Assembly: GCA_001970855.1 (NCBI GenBank) | Contig: LSSN01002105.1 | Location: forward strand, 1 to 12,911 | Reading direction: 5' to 3' | Length of the DNA stretch: 12,911 nt | Source of the DNA: Smittium culicis | Taxonomy: Eukaryota; Kickxellomycota; Harpellomycetes; Harpellales; Legeriomycetaceae | Shown: positions 1 to 9,230 of the stretch, one piece after another | Layout of the letters: each line of letters starts with the position of its first letter | Position numbering within the stretch: position 1 is the stretch's first letter | Notes under the pieces: model-generated | Told to the model about the DNA's origin: nothing | The model's database searches: none | The model's input: the letters and a program-made list of their open reading frames with translations, nothing else | Program-made: the position numbers and the translations under genes

Positions 1-60
1 CAATGTGTAAATAACGCTCTCAAAAATAAATTTGATTTAAGAGTTAATAAATAACAATAC
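1..60 (-). other. FANCI: FANCI intron 9, incomplete at the window edge
   Basis: After the last visible FANCI codon (Lys972, phase 0) the minus strand reads GTATTG, the same donor as intron 4. The other eight introns are about 70-116 bases. An acceptor inside the remaining 60 bases (an AG near 17-21) would give an intron of only about 40 bases. The intron therefore most likely runs beyond the window, and exon 10 is not seen. Confidence 0.7.
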
Positions 61-3000
61 CTTAATTAGCTGTAACACGATGTTAAGTAGGTATCTCACA
101 AATACTACATTTTTTGATAACTTAATGTAAAAATGTCTTAGTTTTTCATCAATCTTTTCAATTGGCGTGTTACAATTCAGATAGAATGGGTAGATTATAG
201 AAGTGTAAAGAGAGCTGCAGTTTAAAAAATCAAATAGGGATAAGCCATATGGCTGATTAGAGATCGAGGAATGGTCAACAAATAAAGTAATAAAAAAGGA
301 AGTAGACAACAAGCTATTAGGACCTGAAAGTAGTGATATCGCATATGTTCCATAATTTGACATATCTGACTGATTGAAATTTCCTGCATTTTTCTTGTAT
401 GTTGCCTTAATGAAAGAAGATTTTACTGCTTTGGATTTTTGCATATAACTTGAAATCGTTGTTAAAAAAGCATTTCTTTTTTCAAATAGCTTAATAACAA
501 GCTCTGCTGACAAATTATCAAGGTTATCAGATAAAACTTTGTTTTTGCTGTTGCTGAAGCTTCTGCTGTTTGAGTTTAAATCTAAAATCAAGTCGATTAA
601 TACATCATAACAACTGATTAGTAAAATAGACAGAGCTCCATTTTTTTCCTTTAATTTTAACCCAGACCCAGATTGGATATTATTAATAGTCTCGTTGTAT
701 ATTGATGAGTCCTGAGGTTGGTCGGTCAAATCTATGTTTAAATCTTCTAACTCAACGTTGAGCATTCTATTTGAGATATCTAAAAATATTTTTAGTCCTT
801 CTGAAAAACTAGTAGAATTTTCACTAGACTCTCCAGCACTGAAAACCGATTTAAAAAACGTGTGCAAAAGTAAAGGAAGAGGATAAGTAATTTTTGAGTT
901 TGAATCAATCGAGTTTTGGATATTTAAAGGCGAGTCAAAGCTTTCGTCTTCGTAAAATTTCATCAACTAAAGTAAAGAAAAGCGAGTAGAATATTGATAA
1001 TTAAATCATTAGTACTTGGAACTACATTGTATAGAAAAAAAATGAAAATTAAAAAAAAAAAACAAATTTAAATTATTGATACCTCTGAGTGCAAAATTCT
1101 ACACATCGCAGAAGAAAATTCAACATTTTTATGAAAATCGATTAAACTTAGTATTTCGATTAGTTTGAGCATGGTGTGACTAATTACTTCAGATTGATGG
1201 GAGAAACTTCTTCTTAGTAGACCAACTAGCTCAAGAAGGGCAATGTTATTAGCTTTTAAGCTTTGTTGGTCAATCTGCCCATTAACCCCAAATGATGCAG
1301 TGATACCAGTTGATGATCCAGCAATATAGGATTGGTCTATTGGATTATTTATGGTGCTATTTGAATTTTTTAAAAATATTTTAATGAGTTCAATTATCCC
1401 AGAGATACTAGCTTTTCTAAATTCGACGTTTCTAAACAATAAAGAAAAAAAGCAATTAAATTATTAAATTATTAGATTTAAAAAAAAAAAAATTATTAGA
1501 TTTATTTTTTCCATTAAAAAAAAGCGATTTAAAATGATGATACCTTGAATAGAGGCTTTTTCGTAAAATCAGAATGAGACTATTTGTAAAACCAGAGTCA
1601 GACAAAATTATAGGAGATATTGATGAGATTAAACTTCTTTTGCAACTTTCTTCCGAGTTAATTATCCATTCTAGTGAGCCAGAAAATGATTTAGTTAATT
1701 CAACAGCCATGTCTGGATTTTCGATTAAGATTTCTGAAACGGTGGTAACTAATTCATAGGACAAACTACTACTTTCTTCAATTTTTACGAACATCTGTCT
1801 TATAATTTCTGGACGAACAAACTTGTGAACCTATAATCCATGGTTAAATTAGTATTGCTATTATCCTAAAAAAAAAAAAAATTGGAAAAACAAGTCAAAG
1901 GGCGTTTGTAATTAAAATATTACCTTGAAAATGTTTGCTAGAGTGTTAATGCAAGTTTTTGCGGCTTTTGATGAAATTAGTTTACCATAAAGCTTTTTTG
2001 AAGAATTGCTTGTACAATATTCCAAAAGTAACAATGTGAAATGCGTAAGTTGCTGGATAATATTTTCCCATCCGTACGATTCTCTTTCGGAAATAGAATG
2101 CATAGCAATTTTTGGGTACAAGCTAATCGGTATAAGTAACTCTATGTAATGAGGATTTAATCAAATAAAAATATAGAAACAGGTTCAAAAAGTGAATTTT
2201 TTCAGAATTTATAAGAATAAGAATAGGAATTGAATGATTATGATTTACCCGATCCCCAAATTGCAGATATGTTATAAACATGGTCTTTTGTTGATAGCAT
2301 TAATAGTGACTTGAGGCATTCGAAAACATTTTCTTTAAATAGGGAGATGGACCCAACATTTAGAATCATTGCAAGTAAAAAAGTGGATAAATTCTGTGCT
2401 GACGAAGATTTTGATATAACACGTTTGTTTTTTCCTTGCTTTACGTATTTTAATATTTCTGTACCCCATTCGTGATCTTGTTGTACACAAAAATGAATGT
2501 GCAACAAAACAGTTCCTTCGACTTGTAATATAGATTTTACATCTGGTCCATTTTGTGTACTAGATATTTTGGAGTTTTTATTCAAGTAAGTATCTTCTAA
2601 GCTATTAAAAAAATCAACAATACCAGAAATTGTATGTTTTCTTTCTATTTGTTTAGAGTGTAGAAATATTTGATAAACTAATGGAGGAAGCTCGTTTAGC
2701 TGCATTTTACTCATATGACTGATAAGTTTATCTACAACTAAGGTTCTGAGTTGTTTGGGCATGGATACTTCAACGTACATAGCAGCGATTCGAGTGACAG
2801 TAGTAGAACTCCATTCAAACTCGCAAAATGATTCAATAAAATGGAATTTAGTCATCAAAGGGTCCATGATGCTATTGTTATTTGTATCATGAGAGTTTGA
2901 ATCATCTTGATCAGTATTTGTGGCGTTGTTTTTTGTGGAAAAAGGATTTCTAGAATCTCCAACCCTATCGAGTAGTAGAGGTATTAATAGGCATATTTGC

Positions 3001-3794
3001 TGATTGAGGGATTTAATTTTTTGAAAATCTTCCAAAATTGCCTTAAGAATTAAAGATGTCTTTTTAACTGACAGAAAGCATATCTGTAAAGCATTAAAAT
3101 AGATGTCGTGTAAATTATAAATTCATTAATTTTAATACTTTCTAATTGAAAACAAAAAATAATTAAGAGTATAAAAAAACAATACGTTATTTATTAGGAT
3201 GTCGGTGATATTTTTGAGTATTTCGTCTTGGAGATTAACTGAATCGTTGCTAGTCTTTTCTTCTAAAACTCTGTTTTTGGAAAGGAAAACGACATTTTTA
3301 GCTCAAATTTTTAAATGTATAATATTTATAAACGTTGTACATGTATGTATATTGTTCCAAGATGTAGTCCATATAAAAACTTCTTTTTTTTTCATCTATG
3401 CATTGAACTCCTAAAAAATTAACAAAGAATAAAAATCAGATAAAAACTTTGACGTAAACCTTTAAAATGTTTAATAAATTAAGGGTAAAAAAATAGATAG
3501 AGCGCAATAAATAAATATAAACCAGATATCATATATCGGAGAAAATCAGATTTTTCTTTATTTGAGAAGCTTCCATCAAGTGCATCATTTATATCAGATT
3601 TCAGCTAAGAAATGTTTAATACGAAGGTAAGTTTTAATTTTAAATAATTATAACAGGCAAACGGTTTGTTTTAGGAATAAAAAAGTAGCGAGAAAAATAT
3701 TTATATTTACCTTTTCTGTATCAGAATTGATTATGTTATCGGCAATGAGAGCCCAGTTTTTGTCATTAGATAATTCGAGTACTTTCTTAAACAT
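61..3794 (-). CDS. FANCI: Fanconi anaemia group I protein (FANCI) orthologue, 5' part, nine exons, 3' end beyond the window
   Basis: FANCI partners FANCD2 in the nuclear ID clamp that is monoubiquitinated during DNA interstrand-crosslink repair. I assembled minus-strand exons 3794-3711, 3604-3523, 3410-3341, 3270-3186, 3083-2249, 2141-1924, 1830-1544, 1431-1083 and 966-61. Every junction is GT-AG, phases agree, and 972 codons stay open. Remembered human FANCI aligns along the whole length. Landmarks are NELPPLVYQ (about residues 237-245), VEGTVLLHIHF (about 295-305), FVRPEIIRQ (about 462-470), ILRKSLYSRNVEFRK across the exon 7/8 join (about 546-560), ELMKFYE across the exon 8/9 join, and SNRMLNVELEDLNID (about 735-749). 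Lys549 matches human Lys523, the monoubiquitination site. The start is the first ATG of exon 1, with an in-frame TGA 24 bases upstream; MFKKVLELS matches the human N-terminus. An Asn/Asp-rich insertion lies near residues 150-181. The C-terminal part lies off the left edge. Family assignment is very firm; exons 2-4 rest on phase plus alignment. Confidence 0.93.
1466..1504. repeat. 15-base direct repeat inside FANCI intron 7
   Basis: The 15-base unit AAATTATTAGATTTA occurs exactly at 1466-1480 and again at 1490-1504, separated by an A-run. It lies wholly within intron 7. A local slippage duplication is the simplest explanation, and no function is implied. Confidence 0.7.
1558..1560 (-). other. 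FANCI: Codon of the predicted FANCI monoubiquitination lysine (Lys549)
   Basis: The AAA codon lies in the sequence LILILRKSL near the end of exon 7, 14 bases before the splice donor. In human FANCI the equivalent LVLRKAM segment carries Lys523, the lysine modified by the Fanconi core complex. The surrounding hydrophobic-Leu-Arg-Lys pattern and the following ARKSA-like stretch (here FRKAS, start of exon 8) are both kept, which makes the equivalence firm. Modification in this organism is inferred, not seen. Confidence 0.85.
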
Positions 3795-4457
3795 ACCTCC
3801 TATAAAAAATGAATCTCAACAAAATAGTCTTCTAAGAGAGAAAATTTTTAAACAAGAAGATCTTATGAGACATAAAGTTTAAATTAAATTGATATATAAA
3901 TGAAAATGAAATCTGTAAAATAGTTCATTTTGACATTAAACTTTAAATTTTAAATTTTGACATGAAAAAACCAAAAACTCATCAAAACTAAACAAATTTA
4001 GCGAATCAGAAATCTTTATTTTTCAGTCTTTGATCTGGACCCTTTTTTTCGAAATATAATTTGCTGCGGCAAAAAAGCTCAATACTTGCAACAGAAAATG
4101 ACAAAAAAAAGGATAGGTTTATTGTTTTACATTTATTTGATATAAAACTTAAAACTCAGCTTTGCTCAACTCTTTGTTGGAAATTAAGTGCATTCTAATA
4201 AAGTACTAACAAACAAGCCTTATTGCTGTGAAAAATAGTATCATATGTTATCTTTATGATTTAACGCTTGAATGGCTCTACTTTGCTAATATATTTATAA
4301 ATGTTAATGACAATGGATTAAATGCTGATTCGTGTCACTTGTTCGATATCTGCATAAATCAAATTCAAAATTGAGCTAGAGAATAGAGTTAAACTTGAAA
4401 ATAGAGTATTTATTAAGTCACACACTAAATTTAAATTTGAATTAAAAGATTAAGGGT
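3795..4457. other. Intergenic region between the FANCI start and the 885-codon gene
   Basis: This is AT-rich DNA of about 660 bases with stops in all frames and no supportable gene or tRNA. It must contain the FANCI promoter (transcription towards lower coordinates) and the 3' untranslated region of the next gene. A 10-base direct repeat, ATTTTGACAT, occurs at 3927-3936 and 3954-3963, 130-170 bases upstream of the FANCI start. A short repeat AATAGAGT occurs at 4382-4389 and 4400-4407, just downstream of the other gene's stop. I see no defined promoter motif. Confidence 0.6.
4409..4414 (-). terminator. Possible polyadenylation signal AATAAA of the 885-codon gene
   Basis: The minus strand reads AATAAA about 44 bases after the TAG stop of the membrane-protein gene, a reasonable distance for a cleavage and polyadenylation signal. 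The hexamer is common by chance in DNA this AT-rich, so this is only a candidate. Confidence 0.3.
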
Positions 4458-7115
4458 CTAATTCCAAGCAAGTTTGGAGAACAGAGTGCTAGAAATTAAG
4501 AAAAATATTGCTGAAACTACAATAGTCGCTGGTTTTCCGATAAAGGTTTTGTAGGACAGAATGCTTATTTGCGATGGAGAGAAAGATATAATAATAAGAG
4601 CAACCAAAGAGAAGCAAAGTCCGAAATCAACGAGGCTGGACTCGTCGCCAAATACAGACCTTGCTATTGATGGAAGACTTGAAAATGAATCTGCAGATAC
4701 CAAGGCTACAAATAGTAGGACTGCATAGGCGGAAATCTGGGCTAAAGGTGAAATCTTGCCTGCTCCAGAAGAATTTGACAATGCTAGTATAATTATGGAT
4801 ATAATTAGTGCAAACGATTTTATAGAAAAGATATGTAAGCTTGGTTTTCTGAATGAGGCTAAAAGACATAGTGAAGATACTGCAAGTGATGCTAATGATA
4901 AAGCACCGAAAATTTCGAATTTGAATGTCGATAACATATCATTGTTCGCAAAGTACATGTATATCCCTGTGCTTACTAGATACGAGGCCACAAAGTGCAA
5001 TATTGTTCCAACAAAAAAACACATTTTTGATATAGCGGATGTACCGAATATTCCTTCAAGTAAGCTTCCAAATCTGCTATTACTTCGCGAATCGGCGCTA
5101 CTTGGGCTACCTTGGTTGCGGAGTCTTATAAGAAATCTTGAGTTGTTTTCTATATGCGTTCCATTGGAGTTATGTCTTGCTAAAGTTGGGGCTACTGGGC
5201 TTACCGGACTAACTTCGCGGTTGCTATAGTTGAAAAGCTTCTCCTCCTCACCAAAGCGATTGCTTTGCTCAATTAGAGATCCTGGATTGCCTAGCTTATT
5301 CTTTATCTTCAACGATGTTAATAGTCCAATAGATAAAACCACAACAGTGAGAACAAGCAAAATAAGCTGGATATACCTCATAGTTCTTGAAACAAACATA
5401 TCTCCCTTAGATGAAATAAAGTACGATACAAATAAAAAAACTGTTGTTGAAAAGAACCAAATTATTGCCACCAAGCTAGCATTGTTACGGCATTGTTTTT
5501 TCGAAGAATGTTCGTTGCTAAATGTAACAAATGAAAAGTACAGAATAGAGCAAGCGATCATTACCAGACAAAAAATCGCCAAAGAAATCCAGTTTGAATA
5601 CTGCGTAAAAAATACTGAAGTTACATTCAAGCAAGCAGCTAGAGTAAAGACTGAGATTGTAGATACGATAAGAGCCTTTAACGAAAATGCATAAGAGAGT
5701 AAAGCACTGGCTCCTAAAAATGCTGCTGTTATTGGAGCAATAAAAACTATAGCCAAGTTTCTTGAATGAACAAAAACGTGACTTTCTACAGAATAATTTG
5801 CAAGCTGACTAAATACTCTGATTGCCGATGTAATAGTCACGCAAGATATCAAAAAAGATAACAGAGAAAAAAATAGATGAAAGATTCTATAGTATTTATT
5901 CAACTTTTTGCATAGCCCAAAGCTTTCCGAATTTCCATCCTCGTCTTGGTACCCGCTGTATTCAGATAAAGTTTGTGAAGGACTAAGCGAATTTGAAAAG
6001 TATTTCTTTGACCCCAACTCGCCATCTTGATGGTTTTCTGATCTTATATTTATTTGACTCATATTATTCTGACGTATTCTATTATTGATATTATTTGGGG
6101 AGAACTGTGAGTTCAGGCTTAGCTTTGAAAAAACCAATTTATCCAAAATTGAAATATTTTTATCAAAAAATTCGTTATTTCTTATTTCATTGTTACGGCT
6201 ATTTACGCTACTAGGGCTCTGTGCGAAATTGTATATTGGTGAATTTTCGCCACTACTTGAATGGTTGAAAAATTTACCATTCGACTGTGGTGATATGCTA
6301 GATTGGTTATATCTGTTTGCTATGTTAGCTTTACCTGGGAATGCTAAATCTCTTTGGAATTGGGATTCCATACTAGACCTAGAGAAATTAAATATCGAGC
6401 TTGGGTTTAAAAACATAATACCTCGATTGGGGTCTGGATTTTTTATATAATCGCACTCGATTTTATTTTTTTCATTCTTGTATCTGTCAAACGCAGATGA
6501 AAAATCAAGTCTATCTTTTTTAAATACTCTGTTAACTTGGTAGTTAATGTTATCATTCTCGCACTTTTTCATTCTTCTTTTTATACTGTCTTTGTTTTTA
6601 TGTGGTGCTTTCATAGTTCGTGGAAAGTCGTCATTTTCTTTTTTGAACTTTTTCGCGCTCTTTGCCTTTCTTGGTTTTATATTTCTACTTAACTTTGCTA
6701 CTTTTCGAGCCTGTATTTTATAGTTGAGCTGCTTTTCCTTGTCTGGGCTGTATTGGTTACGCTTGATCTGCTCTACATCTATAAATGTGTCTGATAGTAT
6801 TGTACTGCTAGTAAACGATTTTTCATAGTGTTTATAGTCTTTAGGATTTTCAACTCCAAGATTTTTTAGGATTTTTTCCTGTAATGTATTACTGTTAATA
6901 TATGGTAACGAAGCATTGCGTTCTGGGTTTCCATTTCTTATGCTATTTGCGCTACTTAATGATGAAGGGCTAAAATTAGCGAAAAAATTTGGTGACTCTG
7001 AGTTTAATTTTGTACTAATATTATCTTCAGCTGAGTAGTCTGAATTTGATATTCCAATTTCACCAATTTGGTATTTTGAAAAGCTGTTTCTGCTTTTGTT
7101 CTTTGTGTCAAGCAT
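4458..7115 (-). CDS. Uncharacterised polytopic membrane protein, 885 residues, with a long Ser/Asn-rich basic N-terminal region
   Basis: I do not recognise the family. The frame is a single exon of 885 codons; the start ATG has an in-frame TAA 15 bases upstream, and the stop is TAG. Residues 1-400 are hydrophilic and probably disordered, rich in Ser and Asn, with a strongly basic stretch at about 136-185 (RKVAKLSRNIKPRKAKSAKK). Many Ser-Pro pairs occur near 41, 49, 123, 275, 292, 300, 339, 378, 636, 639 and 670; SPDK at 123-126 fits a full CDK site. Hydrophobic segments lie at about 408-432, 453-477, 479-503, 509-532, 547-568, 580-602, then after a roughly 95-residue polar loop 698-722, 734-754, 764-784, 789-808, 829-848 and 861-880. 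That makes about twelve in two blocks of six. There is no N-terminal signal peptide. Coding is certain on length and composition. A regulated nuclear-envelope, ER or plasma-membrane protein is possible, but function is unknown. Confidence 0.9.
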   Translation of the reverse strand: MLDTKNKSRNSFSKYQIGEIGISNSDYSAEDNISTKLNSESPNFFANFSPSSLSSANSIRNGNPERNASLPYINSNTLQEKILKNLGVENPKDYKHYEKSFTSSTILSDTFIDVEQIKRNQYSPDKEKQLNYKIQARKVAKLSRNIKPRKAKSAKKFKKENDDFPRTMKAPHKNKDSIKRRMKKCENDNINYQVNRVFKKDRLDFSSAFDRYKNEKNKIECDYIKNPDPNRGIMFLNPSSIFNFSRSSMESQFQRDLAFPGKANIANRYNQSSISPQSNGKFFNHSSSGENSPIYNFAQSPSSVNSRNNEIRNNEFFDKNISILDKLVFSKLSLNSQFSPNNINNRIRQNNMSQINIRSENHQDGELGSKKYFSNSLSPSQTLSEYSGYQDEDGNSESFGLCKKLNKYYRIFHLFFSLLSFLISCVTITSAIRVFSQLANYSVESHVFVHSRNLAIVFIAPITAAFLGASALLSYAFSLKALIVSTISVFTLAACLNVTSVFFTQYSNWISLAIFCLVMIACSILYFSFVTFSNEHSSKKQCRNNASLVAIIWFFSTTVFLFVSYFISSKGDMFVSRTMRYIQLILLVLTVVVLSIGLLTSLKIKNKLGNPGSLIEQSNRFGEEEKLFNYSNREVSPVSPVAPTLARHNSNGTHIENNSRFLIRLRNQGSPSSADSRSNSRFGSLLEGIFGTSAISKMCFFVGTILHFVASYLVSTGIYMYFANNDMLSTFKFEIFGALSLASLAVSSLCLLASFRKPSLHIFSIKSFALIISIIILALSNSSGAGKISPLAQISAYAVLLFVALVSADSFSSLPSIARSVFGDESSLVDFGLCFSLVALIIISFSPSQISILSYKTFIGKPATIVVSAIFFLISSTLFSKLAWN

Positions 7116-7947
7116 TTTTATTAATTTTTATGTTTTATTAGCTTTATTTCTTTGCTTGAGTAAAAGTATGCTATTTTGCAAATAATGTGTTTTTTCAAGA
7201 AATGTACGTTTATTAGTTGGTATATAATTTAGATTAAATTCTTTTTGTTGCTGTATTATGCTATTTCCTGTGTTTTTTTATTTTCTGATTTAATTTGCCA
7301 AGTGCTTGTTGTTCTATTCTTATTTAAAATATATTTCAAAATTAAACGTAATGACTTTTATGTATGCATAAGATATTAAAAATTAGTTTTTGAGTGTATC
7401 AAGCTATATGTTATAAATGATTTTGATGTTGTATATTGTGATAATTAAATTATTTGGTATATTAGTTTTAAAATTATTATGTTATGTTTTTCGCGGTTTA
7501 TCAATGAATTAATGAAATTATGAATGAATTGGATCCTATTTTTTTTCAGTATTGAAAAATTCTAACACTATTTAAAAATAGAAAATTATTTAATTTTATG
7601 AAAAATGAACTTTATAGTATTGATGATGAAAGTTTATAAACATAAACTGGTATATCAGAAATATCTCTATTTATATGAACAAAGTAAATTCGATTAAAAC
7701 TATTACATCTAAACTGGACAATAGATTACTTCTCTATACACTGACATAATATAAATTGGTTCTAGATTTTATTTTATGAACTATGTATTTTAAAGTTTAA
7801 AATATTTGAATTTGACTTTTAATGAGTGCATGTGTACACATTAACATTAAATATAAATTCTAAAAAAAATTACCTTTGCTTCGAAACGTCTATAAAATGG
7901 CCTACATCTATAATAAAGTAATAAATATAATTCTAAAAATTAATTAT

Positions 7948-8218
7948 ATGCGGAGAAGTCATATTTTGATCCAGATTTTTGGACTCTACTCTCTCAAAAA
8001 TTTTCAGAATTTTCTAAAAAAAAATTTATTCTTGATGGCGCTTCAATCTAGAAATACAGAATTCTTTTTGTGGCTGGCTCAAAAAAAAAAAATAAACTGT
8101 TAAAATTAATAAGTTATTTAGGGGTAAAAAATTTCCAGTTATGGGAAATTTCGATATAATAGAGCGAGTTTATTGGAAGCCCTGAAATTTTTTTGATTTA
8201 TTTTTTCCTTCTCCGCAT
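7948..8218. repeat. 11-base GC-richer inverted repeat bounding 271 bases
   Basis: ATGCGGAGAAG at 7948-7958 is matched exactly in reverse complement by CTTCTCCGCAT at 8208-8218. With six G/C bases the match stands out against the surrounding DNA. Outer ends of a small decayed inverted-repeat transposon are one reading. No clear target-site duplication flanks the pair and the similarity stops after 11 bases, so chance or another origin remains possible. Confidence 0.35.
8129..8151. repeat. Perfect 8-base-pair hairpin
   Basis: AAATTTCC at 8129-8136 and GGAAATTT at 8144-8151 form an uninterrupted 8-bp stem with a 7-base loop. It sits inside the 7948-8218 inverted repeat. No gene ends next to it, so a terminator role has no support. 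Confidence 0.45.
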
Positions 8219-9033
8219 TTTTCTTCTAGTTCCCATTCAATATTGTAATGATGCTTTTAATAAATATATCTTTTTTCTACCAATTTTTAATTTTAAATTA
8301 AATCTCTTTCAGAGGTCCAAATTATTTTACGTTTTTAAAATTTATAATTAGGCAAATAATTTAAAAGAGCTTTTCTATTGCATTAACTATTTTTTTTAAC
8401 CAACAAAAATATTTAATTATTATTTTTATTAATTATTTTGTTATTAGGTTAGCTAATATTTATAGTTAAAAAACTCAACTGCCCCCGAATAGATTAAATA
8501 ACCACTATCTTAGAATGAGACCCTTGTATTTTCACCGTAAATTTAAAACTATGTTCATTTTTTAGTATTCTAGATTGTTTGCTAAACAAGCTAAGTCATT
8601 AGATTATCGATTTCTTTAGTTTCTAATTTCTAACGTAAGCTAGACTATTGTATGTTAAAATTATCTTAAACCTCGATTTTATTATGTGTTAATAATTTTA
8701 CTTAAATTTGCATCTTGTTTATACTTTATAGGCGTATTTTTTTTTGTGTAAAATCTAATAAAATTTTTTTTTAAAGTAAAGACTTTAGGGATAATGGTTT
8801 AAATGGTTAATTATGAAATAGTAATTTTAATAAACGTATTGTTGTGTTAGGCTACTGGGGAGTTAATATGAGTTTAGGTTTCTAATAGTTATCGTGGTCG
8901 CCATGATCGAATATGTACTATTGGTTTTTTTATAGCCATTTTTTTTCAAAGCAAAGGCATATATATTTTTTGAGTATCTAAAAATAGCAGAATAGTATTT
9001 TATATCAAATATAAATTCGAACGTTGAGGTTTA

Positions 9034-9230
9034 TTAGCCCTTTCACGGGCGGTAGACTATTTTTGGCCCACCGTGTATAGCCAACTGTTTTCATTTAAAA
9101 TGCTTTAAATACGAGACCTTAATAATTATTGGTATATTGTATTTTTAAAACAAATAATAATTTTGCTTATAAATCATAAACGAATTACTATATTCGATTT
9201 TTTTAAGAGTGTTGGACGGAAAAGGGTTAA
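9034..9230. mobile_element. Candidate decayed non-autonomous piggyBac-like element (MITE-sized, about 197 bases)
   Basis: The left end reads TTAGCCCTTTCACGGGCGG and the right end reads GGACGGAAAAGGGTTAA. In reverse complement the right end begins TTAACCCTTTTCCGTCC. The two ends share TTA(A/G)CCCTTT and then a partly matching C/G-rich stretch. CCC(T)TT-type termini at TTAA target sites are characteristic of the piggyBac superfamily. The right target site is an intact TTAA; the left is TTAG, one base off. The interior codes for nothing, as expected for a MITE. The left end is the most GC-rich short stretch of the region and has an imperfect CACGG/CCGTG palindrome (9044-9075). The assignment rests on end structure alone. 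Confidence 0.42.

Larger units (their letters stand above)
967..3710 (-). other. FANCI: Eight complete FANCI spliceosomal introns
   Basis: Introns 1 to 8 on the minus strand occupy 3710-3605, 3522-3411, 3340-3271, 3185-3084, 2248-2142, 1923-1831, 1543-1432 and 1082-967. Donors in order are GTAAAT, GTTTAT, GTACAA, GTATTG, GTAAAT, GTAATA, GTATCA and GTATCA. Acceptors are TAG except CAG for introns 3 and 4. Lengths are 106, 112, 70, 102, 107, 93, 112 and 116 bases. Introns are richer in A/T homopolymers than the exons, and several carry stops in every frame. Introns 2 and 3, with non-GTA(A/T) donors and one short length, are the least certain. Confidence 0.85.
7116..9033. other. AT-rich non-coding region upstream of the membrane-protein gene
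   Basis: About 1.9 kb of very AT-rich DNA. The first few hundred bases upstream of the ATG at 7115 are T-rich on the plus strand and must hold that gene's promoter, but no defined element stands out. Short open frames exist, including one of 75 codons at 7876-8103 on the plus strand, but their Lys/Ile/Asn/Phe-rich products look like translated AT-rich noise. The only structures are the inverted repeat at 7948-8218 and the small hairpin inside it, listed separately. No tRNA or conserved protein fragment was recognised. Confidence 0.6.

Noticed and set aside
1574..1759. 61-codon open frame on the plus strand
   Set aside because: It is antisense to FANCI exon 7.
2121..2130. Alternative acceptor GATTAG for FANCI exon 6
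   Set aside because: It gives the wrong phase with the exon 5 donor; ACATAG ending at 2142 keeps the frame and adds residues that align with the family.
3084..3125. An in-frame open stretch directly upstream of exon 5 (reading HDIYFNALQ before ICFLS) that could extend the FANCI exon
   Set aside because: A TGA interrupts the frame a few codons further up and there is no acceptor AG in between, while the TTTACAG acceptor with exon 4 gives the correct phase and better similarity to FANCI.
3199..3414. 71-codon open frame on the plus strand
   Set aside because: It lies antisense over FANCI exons 3 and 4, which have family similarity; its product looks like a shadow.
4756..5694. Two adjoining plus-strand open frames of 157 and 154 codons, plus one of 121 codons at 6085-6450 and a minus-strand frame at 4627-4869
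   Set aside because: All lie over the 885-codon membrane-protein gene in other frames and show no recognisable motif; the long frame has coherent membrane segments and explains the region.
7876..8103. 75-codon open frame on the plus strand
   Set aside because: Lys/Asn/Ile/Phe-rich product with no motif, typical of translated AT-rich spacer.
8880..8920. A GC-richer patch with TGGTCGCCATGATCGAA that briefly suggested a tRNA T-arm
   Set aside because: No GGTTCRANNCC box B, no acceptor stem and no cloverleaf could be drawn on either strand.
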